Shown: piece after piece, positions 59,301 to 62,440 of the stretch
Layout: every line of letters starts with the position of its first letter
Position numbering within the stretch: position 1 is the stretch's first letter
Source of the DNA: Atherinomorus stipes
Taxonomy: Eukaryota > Chordata > Actinopteri > Atheriniformes > Atherinidae
Length of the DNA stretch: 64,000 bases
Assembly (NCBI GenBank): GCA_023101725.1
Contig: JALJCO010003418.1
Coordinates: 199,964 to 263,963 of the forward strand
Direction: 5' to 3'
Program-made: the position numbers and the translations under genes
Notes under the pieces: generated by a model
What the model saw: the letters and a program-made list of their open reading frames with translations, nothing else
Told to the model about the DNA's origin: nothing
Databases searched by the model: none

Positions 59301-59372
59301 CCTCCCAGGACACATTGGCCCAGGTGGAGGAGGCTGCTACGTGGACGCTGGTGGGGGCGTGGGGGCTTGTGC
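5538..59372 (-). CDS. igsf9b: igsf9b, 3' part of the gene (9 exons, 5' end outside window)
   Basis: IGSF9B is a single-pass neuronal adhesion protein of the turtle/Dasm1 family. It is known for homophilic adhesion and for inhibitory synapse organisation through PDZ scaffolds such as MAGI2/S-SCAM. The window carries both FN3 domains, the transmembrane helix and the whole cytoplasmic tail in nine exons; the five Ig domains typical of the family must lie beyond 59372. Introns begin GT and end AG, and phases run 2,1,0,1,1,2,2,1 from FN3 to tail without conflict, giving about 932 residues. Assignment rests on recognised stretches: [83 protein letters not shown] and [10 protein letters not shown]. 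They fit IGSF9B better than IGSF9. Introns reach about 15 kb and hold nearly all the repeats in the window. If duplicated igsf9b copies exist, which one this is cannot be told. Confidence 0.92.
5753..6133. other. igsf9b intron segment, nothing recognised
   Basis: Intron sequence between the last-exon acceptor and the hAT MITE. No repeat or exon is supported. Confidence 0.5.
6134..6345. mobile_element. hAT-type MITE, 212 bp, with 8-bp target duplication
   Basis: The ends are perfect inverted repeats of about 33 bp, starting CAGGGTTTCCCAACCCTGG. They are flanked on both sides by the 8-bp direct repeat CTCTAAGG (6126-6133 and 6346-6353). An 8-bp duplication and a CAGGG terminus are hAT features. 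There is no coding capacity. The exact duplication and matching ends suggest a fairly recent insertion into the last igsf9b intron. Confidence 0.93.
6488..10160 (-). mobile_element. L2-type LINE, endonuclease plus reverse transcriptase, degenerate and interrupted
   Basis: Read on the minus strand, an apurinic-type endonuclease comes first. A degraded N-terminal part lies at 9879-10077, and 9405-9878 has [17 protein letters not shown] and the SDHN catalytic motif. A linker follows at 9042-9448. The reverse transcriptase lies at 7008-8325 with [26 protein letters not shown] and the YADD active-site box. The 3' end near 6488-6560 carries a GATCCCCGTTAGCTGCAGC-like tail often seen on fish L2 elements. 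Frameshifts and stops show it is dead. A Tc1 fragment at 8327-9041 splits it. The 5' limit is approximate. Confidence 0.88.
8327..9041 (-). mobile_element. Tc1-like transposon fragment nested in the L2 LINE
   Basis: On the minus strand, [20 protein letters not shown] is the C-terminal block of Tc1 DDE transposases around the last catalytic residue. The rest, to 9041, is degraded transposase. The terminus reads TTTTTTTTGGCCAGGCAGGG on the plus strand, typical of a fish Tc1 end. LINE coding sequence resumes at once on both sides ([14 protein letters not shown] from 9042; [11 protein letters not shown] below 8325). Only one terminus is recognisable, so the copy is partial. Confidence 0.85.
10161..10967. 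other. Intron sequence, nothing recognised
   Basis: A+T-rich igsf9b intron between the LINE and the small 128-nt exon. No further exon or repeat is supported. Confidence 0.5.
10968..11095 (-). CDS. igsf9b: igsf9b penultimate exon (128 nt), basic and Asn-rich
   Basis: A strong polypyrimidine tract ending TTTATCCAG precedes the exon, and a GTACGC donor follows AAAGCAG. It enters in phase 2 and leaves in phase 1, exactly what is needed to join the large cytoplasmic exon (leaves in phase 2) to the last exon (enters in phase 1). The peptide runs [20 protein letters not shown], then QRIKKAKK, then [15 protein letters not shown]. It is strongly basic with lysine/arginine clusters. I do not recognise a named domain. 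The phase fit on both sides is the main evidence. Confidence 0.85.
11096..12847. other. Intron sequence, nothing recognised
   Basis: About 1.7 kb of igsf9b intron. Open frames here lack splice sites in a consistent phase and domain content. Confidence 0.5.
12848..13319 (-). mobile_element. hAT element, 472 bp, with remnant transposase N-terminus
   Basis: Flanked by the 8-bp direct repeat CTTTGGAG (12840-12847 and 13320-13327). Imperfect terminal inverted repeats begin CAGAGGTGGCGC and CAGGGGTCGCG. Inside, a minus-strand frame from about 13142 to 12988 starts [14 protein letters not shown] and continues acidic and lysine-rich, as N-termini of hAT/ZMYM-like transposases do. The remaining transposase is absent, so this is an internally deleted, non-autonomous copy. 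Confidence 0.85.
13328..13906. other. Intron sequence with a 15-C run
   Basis: No gene seen. A homopolymer of 15 C lies at 13731-13745. Confidence 0.55.
13907..15160. mobile_element. Probable DNA-transposon remnant with imperfect inverted ends
   Basis: The left end (GGCTACATCTACACCGTCAG) and the reverse complement of the right end (GGCCTCATTTACACTCTCAG) match at most positions. Both sides carry repeated ATCGGAT/ATCCGAT motifs in inverted orientation. No transposase frame and no clear target duplication are visible, so the superfamily is open. Confidence 0.5.
14492..14611. repeat. 20-bp tandem repeat, six copies
   Basis: Six consecutive copies of a unit close to GGAATTAGTCAGTGACTTCA, with scattered substitutions, inside the transposon remnant. 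Confidence 0.95.
15161..17118. other. Intron sequence, no gene supported
   Basis: About 2 kb of igsf9b intron. The part around 15960-16260 reads like an old dispersed repeat, but I cannot assign it. No exon fits. Confidence 0.45.
17119..17448. repeat. 18-bp minisatellite, about 17 copies
   Basis: The unit AGTTCTATCATTCTACGT (variant AGTTCCATCATTCTACGT) repeats in exact register through the array, with degenerate copies at the left edge. Because 18 is a multiple of 3 and several frames of the unit lack stops, open frames appear on both strands. They are an artefact of the period. Confidence 0.97.
17449..19386. other. Intron sequence, nothing recognised
   Basis: Igsf9b intron next to the donor of the large cytoplasmic exon. 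No repeat class or exon is supported. Confidence 0.5.
19387..21021 (-). CDS. igsf9b: igsf9b large cytoplasmic exon (1635 nt), proline-rich tail
   Basis: The acceptor TTTATATAG precedes ATCATCTTCAGG, and the donor is GG|GTAGGT. The exon enters and leaves in phase 2 and codes about 545 residues. It begins [20 protein letters not shown], then [80 protein letters not shown] and [20 protein letters not shown]. These blocks match my recollection of vertebrate IGSF9B in order. The composition is proline- and serine-rich with no folded domain, as expected of this intracellular tail. The methionine that opens the longer frame at 21044 lies in the intron and is not a start. Without splicing, the frame stops one codon past the donor (GGG TAG). 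Confidence 0.95.
21022..21747. other. Intron sequence, nothing recognised
   Basis: A+T-rich intron upstream of the large exon. No exon or known repeat is seen. Confidence 0.5.
21748..23284 (-). mobile_element. Tc1-like transposon, about 1.54 kb, degenerate
   Basis: Terminal inverted repeats read GGGTACAGAAAGTATTCACA on the left and, reversed, GGGTACGGAAAGTATTCAGA on the right. The minus strand holds a broken transposase. The N-terminal helix-turn-helix part ([20 protein letters not shown], then [11 protein letters not shown]) is at 22748-22957, and the DDE part ([28 protein letters not shown]) at 22197-22607, in different frames. Length is near the usual 1.6 kb. Frameshifts make it inactive. 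It sits in an igsf9b intron in the same orientation as the gene. Confidence 0.93.
23293..23480. mobile_element. Small foldback element, about 190 bp hairpin
   Basis: Two arms of about 80-90 nt around 23296-23380 and 23395-23478 are near reverse complements. Examples are TGATTTTTCTTTTC against GAAAAATCTGC, and CCTTTCCTTTACTCAT against a mirrored ATGAGTGAAGGAAAAGG. The loop is short. It abuts the right end of the Tc1 element. Confidence 0.75.
23481..27570. other. Intron sequence (4.1 kb), no gene supported
   Basis: Simple tracts only: a GAGGAA-rich run near 25617-25650 and a T run near 26768-26787. Open frames are short and lack domain or splice support. Confidence 0.5.
27571..27893 (+). mobile_element. 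5'-truncated tRNA-headed SINE
   Basis: Shares the body and tail of the complete SINE at 30980-31370: GGTTCTCTCC, GACTGGCGACCTGTCCAGG, GATAAGCGGTACAGAAAATG. It lacks the tRNA-like 5' half and starts near the B-box (GGTCGAACAATTCC). Confidence 0.85.
27985..29300. mobile_element. Dispersed fish repeat of unknown class carrying the 21-bp array
   Basis: The flanks on both sides of the 21-bp array (left: GCTCCGCACTTATCCACTAG; right: TGAGGGGGTGAATTTTTTTA and GGGGCGTGTCCTTTTGATTG) resemble one dispersed sequence common in teleost genomes. In that sequence I recall a single copy of the ataaacatgtttac segment. Bounds and class are uncertain. Confidence 0.45.
28109..29033. repeat. 21-bp minisatellite, about 44 copies
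   Basis: The unit ACATGTTTACTGCAGAAATAA varies at ACTGCA/ACAGCA/ACTCCA and AATAA/AATAAT positions, with a few short-unit interruptions. Unit length is a multiple of 3 and lacks stops in several frames, so long but meaningless frames occur on both strands. Each intact unit contains TGTTTAC. Confidence 0.96.
29301..30412. other. Intron sequence, no gene supported
   Basis: A 93-codon plus-strand frame at 29429-29710 has no recognisable domain and lies beside the dispersed repeat. I do not call it a gene. Confidence 0.45.
30413..30430 (+). repeat. 18-base G homopolymer
   Basis: An uninterrupted run of 18 G. It is on the non-coding strand of igsf9b, so the transcript would carry 18 C. Confidence 0.97.
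30910..30974 (+). mobile_element. Poly(A)-only insertion with 17-bp target duplication
   Basis: The 17-mer TTCAGTAGATCAGTTCT occurs at 30910-30926 and again at 30958-30974. Between the copies lies only G, 28 A and GA. This is the signature of LINE-type target-primed insertion in which nothing but the tail was copied. Confidence 0.75.
30980..31370 (+). mobile_element. Complete tRNA-headed SINE with 12-bp target duplication
   Basis: The head has a tRNA-like A-box region (TGGTGGTTAGCACCGCAGCC) and a B-box (GGTTCAATTCC). A conserved body follows, with GACTGGCGACCTGTCCAGGG, and a GATAAGCGGTACAGAAAATG tail. The 12-mer CAGTTCTAAGTC flanks it at 30968-30979 and 31371-31382. The insertion landed at the end of the poly(A)-only insertion described above. 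The tRNA-like part is not a functional tRNA gene. Confidence 0.93.
31383..32829. other. Intron sequence, nothing recognised
   Basis: No exon or named repeat is supported in this part of the intron between the 46-nt exon and the large cytoplasmic exon. Confidence 0.5.
32830..33012 (+). mobile_element. LINE (L2-like) 3' tail fragment
   Basis: The stretch ending GTGTTTTGAAAAGGCGCTTTC and AAATAAAATGTATTATTA followed by TTA repeats resembles the 3' tail of fish L2-type elements, which end in a short 3-bp microsatellite. No coding part is present. Confidence 0.5.
33013..33743. other. Intron sequence, nothing recognised
   Basis: Sequence between the LINE tail and the donor of the 46-nt exon. No feature is seen. 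Confidence 0.5.
33744..33789 (-). CDS. igsf9b: igsf9b 46-nt exon encoding [16 protein letters not shown]
   Basis: The acceptor TTTTCGCAG and the donor CC|GTAAGT bound 46 nt. They complete the aspartate codon begun in the transmembrane exon (G|AT) and leave CC for the proline codon finished by the next exon (CC|A). The product [16 protein letters not shown] followed by [12 protein letters not shown] matches my recollection of the IGSF9B juxtamembrane region nearly residue for residue. Without this exon the transmembrane and cytoplasmic exons do not share a phase. Confidence 0.95.
33790..34164. other. Short intron part upstream of the 46-nt exon
   Basis: Holds the acceptor tract of the 46-nt exon and the first copy (34102 onward) of a segment that recurs inside the neighbouring 9-bp array. 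Nothing else is seen. Confidence 0.6.
34165..35575. repeat. 9-bp CpG-rich minisatellite, about 1.4 kb, with interspersed longer segments
   Basis: The unit is CCCAACGCG, with variants such as CCAAACACG and TCCAACGTG. A non-9-mer segment beginning CATTCTTTTCCAACTCT and continuing to CAAAACACGATGCACCCAAC recurs at about 34102, 34480 and 34976, marking at least two larger duplications. The array fills about three quarters of the 1.83-kb intron between the transmembrane and 46-nt exons and ends about 47 bp from the transmembrane exon's donor. Long Asn-Pro-Ala-type frames on the plus strand are by-products of the period. Confidence 0.97.
35623..35787 (-). CDS. igsf9b: igsf9b transmembrane exon
   Basis: The acceptor CCTGACCCTGCAG and donor AAAG|GTGAGT bound 165 nt, entering and leaving in phase 1. 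The peptide is [17 protein letters not shown], then the hydrophobic helix [20 protein letters not shown], then [18 protein letters not shown]. The arginine/lysine cluster after the helix fits a type I membrane protein with the tail in the cytoplasm. The apparent methionine start within the exon is internal. Confidence 0.96.
35788..37436. other. Intron sequence with a CCCACA repeat
   Basis: A CCCACA-type repeat (about 36371-36411) is the only clear element. It is followed by ACTAACCCTAACCG, which is too short to be telomeric. No exon is supported. Confidence 0.55.
37437..38520. repeat. Long inverted repeat, arms about 130 bp, 0.8 kb apart
   Basis: The reverse complement of 37437-37575 matches 38385-38515. 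Shared blocks include AACTAGAAGCCA, AGCCATTTAC, ATTTCTAACAAT and TTAGCATAT. The spacer holds a TTCC microsatellite (about 37870-37926) and no coding signal. It could be one transposon's ends or two copies of a MITE. Confidence 0.7.
38521..39524. other. Intron sequence, nothing recognised
   Basis: No exon or repeat class is supported. A short C run with one G interruption lies at about 39330-39346. Confidence 0.5.
39525..39609 (-). CDS. igsf9b: igsf9b exon, C-terminal part of FN3 domain 2
   Basis: The acceptor GGCTGTCTCAG and donor ACAG|GTAAGG bound 85 nt, entering in phase 0 and leaving in phase 1. The peptide [20 protein letters not shown], then NIVGVSST, contains the WYEFR...A..ISEPS pattern of the F and G strands of a fibronectin type III domain. 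It joins the upstream exon in [10 protein letters not shown] and the transmembrane exon in SST|D|FFPPPE. Confidence 0.95.
39610..41456. other. Intron sequence, no gene supported
   Basis: About 1.85 kb between the two FN3-2 exons. Repeated GTTAA/TTAAC words cluster at about 40900-41060. No repeat family or exon is identified. Confidence 0.5.
41457..41683 (-). CDS. igsf9b: igsf9b exon, N-terminal part of FN3 domain 2
   Basis: The acceptor GTGCTGTTTCAG and donor CAG|GTAAAA bound 227 nt, phase 1 in and phase 0 out. The peptide contains [40 protein letters not shown], then [20 protein letters not shown] and ELLARDLIQ. The TW...Y.M.F spacing is that of FN3 strands B to [17 protein letters not shown] closely matches my recollection of vertebrate IGSF9B. 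Confidence 0.96.
41890..42532. mobile_element. Foldback MITE, about 640 bp, arms about 240 bp
   Basis: The left half reads inverted in the right half. Matching blocks include GTTTCTGCATCACTTTGAGTCC, shown here as its first 20 bases GTTTCTGCATCACTTTGAGT, plus TTTACTCACCGG, GGAGACGGGGCAGC and CCTGGACCTTATTTC. The centre lies near 42205. Ends are close to CCTTTGAAGG and CCTTCAAGG. No transposase or sure target duplication is visible. Confidence 0.85.
42533..43142. other. Intron sequence, nothing recognised
   Basis: A+T-rich, with no feature supported, up to the edge of the 19-bp array. Confidence 0.5.
43143..44605. repeat. 19-bp minisatellite, about 77 copies
   Basis: The unit is GTGGACGTAACGAGGGGTA with variants. 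The left half is mostly GTAGTGGACGTAACGAGG, while the right half is dominated by GGGAGTGGACATAACGAGG and GGGACATAACGAGG forms. Rare one-base length changes occur. Several frames of the unit contain no stop on the minus strand, which gives long Ser-Pro-Leu-type frames without meaning. Confidence 0.97.
44606..45037. other. Intron sequence, nothing recognised
   Basis: Short unique-looking stretch between two tandem arrays. Confidence 0.5.
45038..45219. repeat. (ATTC)n microsatellite, about 45 units
   Basis: CATT/ATTC tetramers interrupted a few times by the same ATTCAATC variant, which suggests internal duplication. Confidence 0.97.
45220..46579. other. Intron sequence, no gene supported
   Basis: No exon, named repeat or RNA gene is identified. 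Confidence 0.5.
46580..46628. repeat. C homopolymer followed by (CA)n
   Basis: About 22 C run directly into CA dinucleotides to 46628. Confidence 0.97.
46760..49334 (+). mobile_element. L2-type LINE, degenerate, 3' end cut off by a minisatellite
   Basis: Plus strand. The endonuclease begins [19 protein letters not shown] and VDLFCLTET, then shifts frame near 47075 to [45 protein letters not shown] and [11 protein letters not shown]. An in-frame stop lies at 47754. The linker and reverse transcriptase follow: LANYRPIS, a frameshift near 48545, [24 protein letters not shown], a second shift near 48720, [26 protein letters not shown] and the YADDTQIY active site. Coding resemblance ends at HLRNIAKI next to 49334, where the 9-bp array begins. 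The element is inactive. Confidence 0.9.
49335..50353. repeat. 9-bp minisatellite, about 113 copies
   Basis: The unit CAGTCAGAA alternates with CAGTCAGCA and rarer CAGTCAAAA/CAGTCAAAG forms. Two short slips near 49925-49965 change register. Stop-free frames give repeated Leu-Thr-Val or Ser-Glu-Gln strings, which are not genes. Confidence 0.97.
50354..50955. other. Intron sequence with a short inverted motif
   Basis: Around 50423-50480, TTAGTGGACGGACCGTCCACTAA forms an inverted repeat (arm TTAGTGGACGG), and GTCCGTCCACTAA recurs directly after it. No gene is seen. Confidence 0.6.
50956..51328. mobile_element. TIR-bounded MITE, about 373 bp
   Basis: The left end TGCTGCGTTCCATTTACTTC and right end, reversed, TGCTGCATTCCATTTGAACT are inverted repeats. 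Further in, AACTGGGAAGTAGG pairs loosely with the right-hand ACTGGGAATTTCCG. ATCGGATATCGATA-type words flank it, so it may have landed in another dispersed repeat. No transposase is present. Confidence 0.7.
51329..52106. other. Intron sequence, nothing recognised
   Basis: Ends at the donor of the FN3-1 exon. No other feature is supported. Confidence 0.5.
52107..52282 (-). CDS. igsf9b: igsf9b exon, C-terminal part of FN3 domain 1
   Basis: The acceptor CTCCTGTGCAG and donor CTAG|GTAAGT bound 176 nt, phase 2 in and phase 1 out. The peptide contains [20 protein letters not shown], then [20 protein letters not shown] and [11 protein letters not shown]. The L....[16 protein letters not shown] pattern is the F and G strands of a fibronectin type III domain, and it matches my recollection of IGSF9B ([13 protein letters not shown]). 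Phase agrees with neighbouring exons. Confidence 0.96.
52283..52630. other. Intron sequence, nothing recognised
   Basis: Short intron part between the FN3-1 exon acceptor and a TIR element. Confidence 0.5.
52631..53803. mobile_element. TIR/foldback element with an internal GATA array
   Basis: The outer ends (AATAATGCCCCATTTCCACC, and reversed right end AATAATGGGCCTTTTCCACC) are inverted repeats. A second set of arms at about 52858-53030 and 53440-53660 also pairs, sharing TTCACACTCCCTACCAGTA, GCCGCCAGTAAAAACA and GCATAGGTGGTAGCAA. The core is a GATA array. No transposase frame is seen. Confidence 0.8.
53079..53358. repeat. (GATA)n/(GGAT)n microsatellite
   Basis: About 70 tetramers of GATA with GGAT variants clustered in the left half. 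The right half is nearly pure GATA. Confidence 0.97.
53804..54917. other. Intron sequence with a 22-nt-arm hairpin
   Basis: An inverted repeat with 22-nt arms (54281-54302 and 54314-54335, two mismatched positions) carries CGAGATTTCA at its inner end. No gene is seen. Around 54740-54850 the sequence resembles an eroded dispersed repeat. Confidence 0.55.
54918..55787. mobile_element. Long-arm MITE, about 870 bp
   Basis: The ends AAGGGGAAGTTCAGGATTTT and the reversed right end are identical over 22 bp. Inside, arms of about 200 bp pair, sharing GGAGACAGTTTCAACATATT, GCTGATGCTAATGCTA and ATTAAAACCAATC. The centre holds unique sequence without a transposase. Confidence 0.88.
55788..58049. other. 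Intron sequence, no gene supported
   Basis: A-rich tracts lie at about 55909-55925 and 57654-57674. The segment near 57525-57550 (CTTTATTAATCCCCGGGTGA) resembles a LINE end. No exon fits. Confidence 0.5.
58050..58600 (+). mobile_element. Eroded L2-type LINE 3' fragment
   Basis: The plus strand retains scattered reverse transcriptase words: a TACCTATCTGACAGATCG stretch (SYLSDR-like) and TTTGGTGTACCCCAGGGTTC (FGVPQGS). It ends GAAGCACTTTGTGATTTTAT followed by AAATAAAGTTTTACTCACTT, an L2-like tail. Many stops and shifts are present. Confidence 0.7.
58601..59248. other. Intron sequence, nothing recognised
   Basis: Ends at the donor of the first FN3 exon. An AGC repeat of a few units lies near 58987-58999. 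Confidence 0.5.
59249..59372 (-). CDS. igsf9b: igsf9b exon, N-terminal part of FN3 domain 1
   Basis: The acceptor TCTCTCTATGCAG and donor CATGT|GTGAGT bound 124 nt, phase 1 in and phase 2 out. The peptide [20 protein letters not shown], then [20 protein letters not shown], has the V.W..GYDGG..Q.FSVW signature of the A to C strands of the first IGSF9B fibronectin domain. It is the most 5' exon in the window. The preceding Ig-coding exons were not found up to 64000. Confidence 0.95.
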
Positions 59373-59931
59373 CTGCATAGAGAGAAAGCAGTTGTTGAAA
59401 GGGCACATTAGTCAGCGAGTGGCCCTGCAGTGCTGCTGTACAGTCATTCATTCTGCCTGTCAAACAGATTTACTGTGAGCTGATCCCAGTGATGTTAAGC
59501 AGCCTTTAAACCAACGCAACCTCTGACTGCAATGAAGAAATATCTCAGATGGCATGAATAATGAAATCATCAGCCATCAAATATTTATATAAACATAAAT
59601 GGAAGTACAGTAAAATGGAAAAAAATATATGCATTTTTATACTTATGTGGAACTATTCAACACAGCCACTGTGTTGCTCGGATTTGTCAGGCTTACATCA
59701 AGAAGAGACGTATAGAGCTCAGCAGGGACTTCAACTTACAGCAGGTTAGATTCAAAACACGACTGCCTGCATTTATCCGTCTGGCATGCTATGATTGTAC
59801 GGATGAAGAGCGGCATACTGAGGAGAGTTTGTCAGTTCCACAGAAGGGTTCCTCCAAATCAGGCTGCCTTTGCCCATCAAAGTTACAACGATGCCATACA
59901 AGTACATGCTAAAAATCCCTGATTTAAATTA
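59373..59931. other. Intron sequence, nothing recognised
   Basis: No further Ig exon with a consistent acceptor, donor and phase was seen here on the minus strand. Confidence 0.5.
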
Positions 59932-61846
59932 CCGTAATTTCTGGACTATAAGTCACACTTTTTTTCATAGTTTGACTTCTCATGTGCAGTCCAATGCAAC
60001 TTATATGTCAAAATATATACAATTTAACATATTTTCAAGCTTTAATTTATAATGACTGACATGAGCCAAGGAGTAAACATTACCATCTAATGTCACATGA
60101 GGGCGCTCTAGGCTTGTCACAGCTATATTCTGCTCAGAGGGCAAACATCCCAAAATAGCCTCCTCTCAGTGAGAGAAGTTCATTTTGGACATCTGGCTGT
60201 ACTGCCTGTGCGGTGGAACAAATCCTCAAAAAACATGTTTATGCTTCTAAAGGCCCTCTCAGATAGAAAGCGGCAAGCGCGGGCGGTCGGCAGCAAACCC
60301 ATTCATTGTGTATGTGGAACCACCGTGGAACCACTCACACCCTGAGGGACTTATAACGAAGTCCCTCAGGGTGTGGACGACTGTGTCAGCAACTCCGACT
60401 CTGACCACGAGGAAAAACAACAAACTTCCACGAATCCACACAAAGAAAGATAGACGGATATTCCATCGGACCGGACGAGATCATAAATATGGATGAAGTC
60501 CCTTTGACGTTTGACCTGCCTTTCACTAGGACTGTTAACAAGACAGGTGAATCGACCATCACGTTGAGAACCACTGGCCACGAGAGAACGAATTTAGCTT
60601 GTGTTCTGGGCTGCACAGCATCCGGAAAAAAGCTTCCACCAATAGTGATTTTTAACGGATGACGATAAAAAGAAAAGATCCTGAACGGCATCTCTGTTAC
60701 GGTCAACAAGAAAGGGTGGATGAATGAGTGCTGCGGGAAGCGACCTGGAGGAAGCACCAGGGCCCGTATAACAGATTCTGTGAAAGCAGCCATCAAGAGC
60801 ACAAACTCAATTCCAGCTGAGATTCCCGGGGGCACGACGAAGCCTCTGCAGCCACTCGACATCAGTGTGAATCGTGTGTTCGAAGTGGCACTACACGCTC
60901 AGTGGGAGGCGTGGATGACTAGCGGTGAGAAATCATTCACCAAAACTGGTCGTATGCTCAAGTCTGCCAGTGGATCCTGACAGCGTGGAGAAGTGTCAAC
61001 GTATCCACGATCACCAACGGGTTTCTAAAGGCTGGACTGCTGCGTGATGAAGAGGAGAGCACCGCCACAGCTGAGGCCCTTAACAGGATATTCGATACCC
61101 GCACTGAGGAAGAGGAGATCTTTGGATTTAAGAGCGACGAAGGAGAGACCGTGAGAGTGACTGATGAAGCCACCCTGAGGCTGTTCATGTCCGACACTGA
61201 AGAAGAGGACTTTGGTGGTTTCAGTACGCAGAAAAAAGACGAAGATGAGGATGAATGACTGACTTCTTGTTACAGACGTGTTACTGGATTAATGGACTGG
61301 ACTTTTCCGGTAGGTTGGTTATATTTCAAGCAGCCGCCATGTTACAGGCACTTTAGTTTTTTAATTCAGCACTTTTTTGTTTCATTTAGCTATTGATAGC
61401 TACTGCCTTGTCAAGCACTGTAAGCTTTGTTTATGGTACGTGCACTGGGAGCGCGCTGGCTATTATTACTGCACAATAAATACATTTTGAATGTTGTGTG
61501 TGTCCACAGTTTACACAGCACAGTACATGTTCCCTTCTATGACACTAAATAGTAACACTTGAATAAGTTATGCAAATATGCACCTTGTTTGTATGAAATG
61601 TGAATAAAATGGAAGCTTCCCCAAACAGCCATCTCTTTCCTGACAATCCCCTCTATACTATCCACTCTAAACTAGAATCTCACATAAACAGCCCGAACAA
61701 CCGATCCGCTCCACAGACTCGTTTCCTGACCAAACACCCGTGGCTTATAGTCCAGTGCGGCTTGTATATGTACACATTTGTCTTTTCTCCTAAATTTAGC
61801 TGGTGCGGCTTATATTCAGGTGTGCTTTATAGTCTGGAAATTACGG
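59932..61846 (+). mobile_element. pogo/Tigger-like transposon with intact ends, broken transposase
   Basis: The terminal inverted repeats start CCGTAATTTCTGGACTATAA on the left and, reversed, CCGTAATTTCCAGACTATAA on the right. Each is flanked by TA, the pogo/Tc1-mariner target. The plus strand carries the central and C-terminal DDE part: TFDLPFTRTVNKTGESTITL, NLACVLGCTASGKKLPP, GWMNECCGKRPGG, PGGTTKPLQPLDISVNRVFE and QWEAWMTSGEKSFTKTG. It is interrupted by stops at about 60660 and 60978. The acidic region to 61257 fits the pogo C-terminus. The N-terminal DNA-binding part is missing. A 17-nt-arm hairpin lies at 60336-60375. Confidence 0.88.
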
Positions 61847-62440
61847 TAATTTACTTACAAGTGCAGAGAGGCCGCTCTGTCCATGTAGGGATGGGCGATA
61901 TGTTCGAAGTTATGTCTCAGATTTTTATCACAATGACAATAAGTGATGGTAAAAATATCAGTCTAATCTTTTGTATTATAAATCTTTCACTACATTCGGT
62001 CTGAGCACTAAATAATACTAGAAGCCACTAAACTACATCAGTTAAGTTAAGTAGTACACCTGTATTGCTAAACTGTAAGTTTGAAATATGAAAACAAATT
62101 TGACGTTTATTCAAACAATGCAAACAGCAAAAATGCGTATAATTAAAAGAGACAAGAGGCGAGATTAAAAATAAGACTCAAGAGTGCCGCGACTGGCGCT
62201 GCGGGTAGCTGCAGCCACCAGCCAAGCCGGCACAGGAGCTCAAACGGATTCTTTAACGTTGTTTACTACGCTGATAAAGCCTTTTTCTCCATAGTTCCAC
62301 GTTTTAGTGTCTTTCAGTTGATGTGCATCCATCGCCACCTGTCCTTCCTGGATCAGAACTGTCAGTGACGTCACATCTGCAGGACAGCGCGGGAAATTCA
62401 CCACCGAATCTCAGAATGATGCAGCACAGCCTGTTCAAGG
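61847..62440. other. Intron or flank, possible dispersed-repeat edge
   Basis: The part from about 61887 (GGGATGGGCGATATGTTCGA) resembles the start of a common fish dispersed repeat. No gene is supported. Confidence 0.4.
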
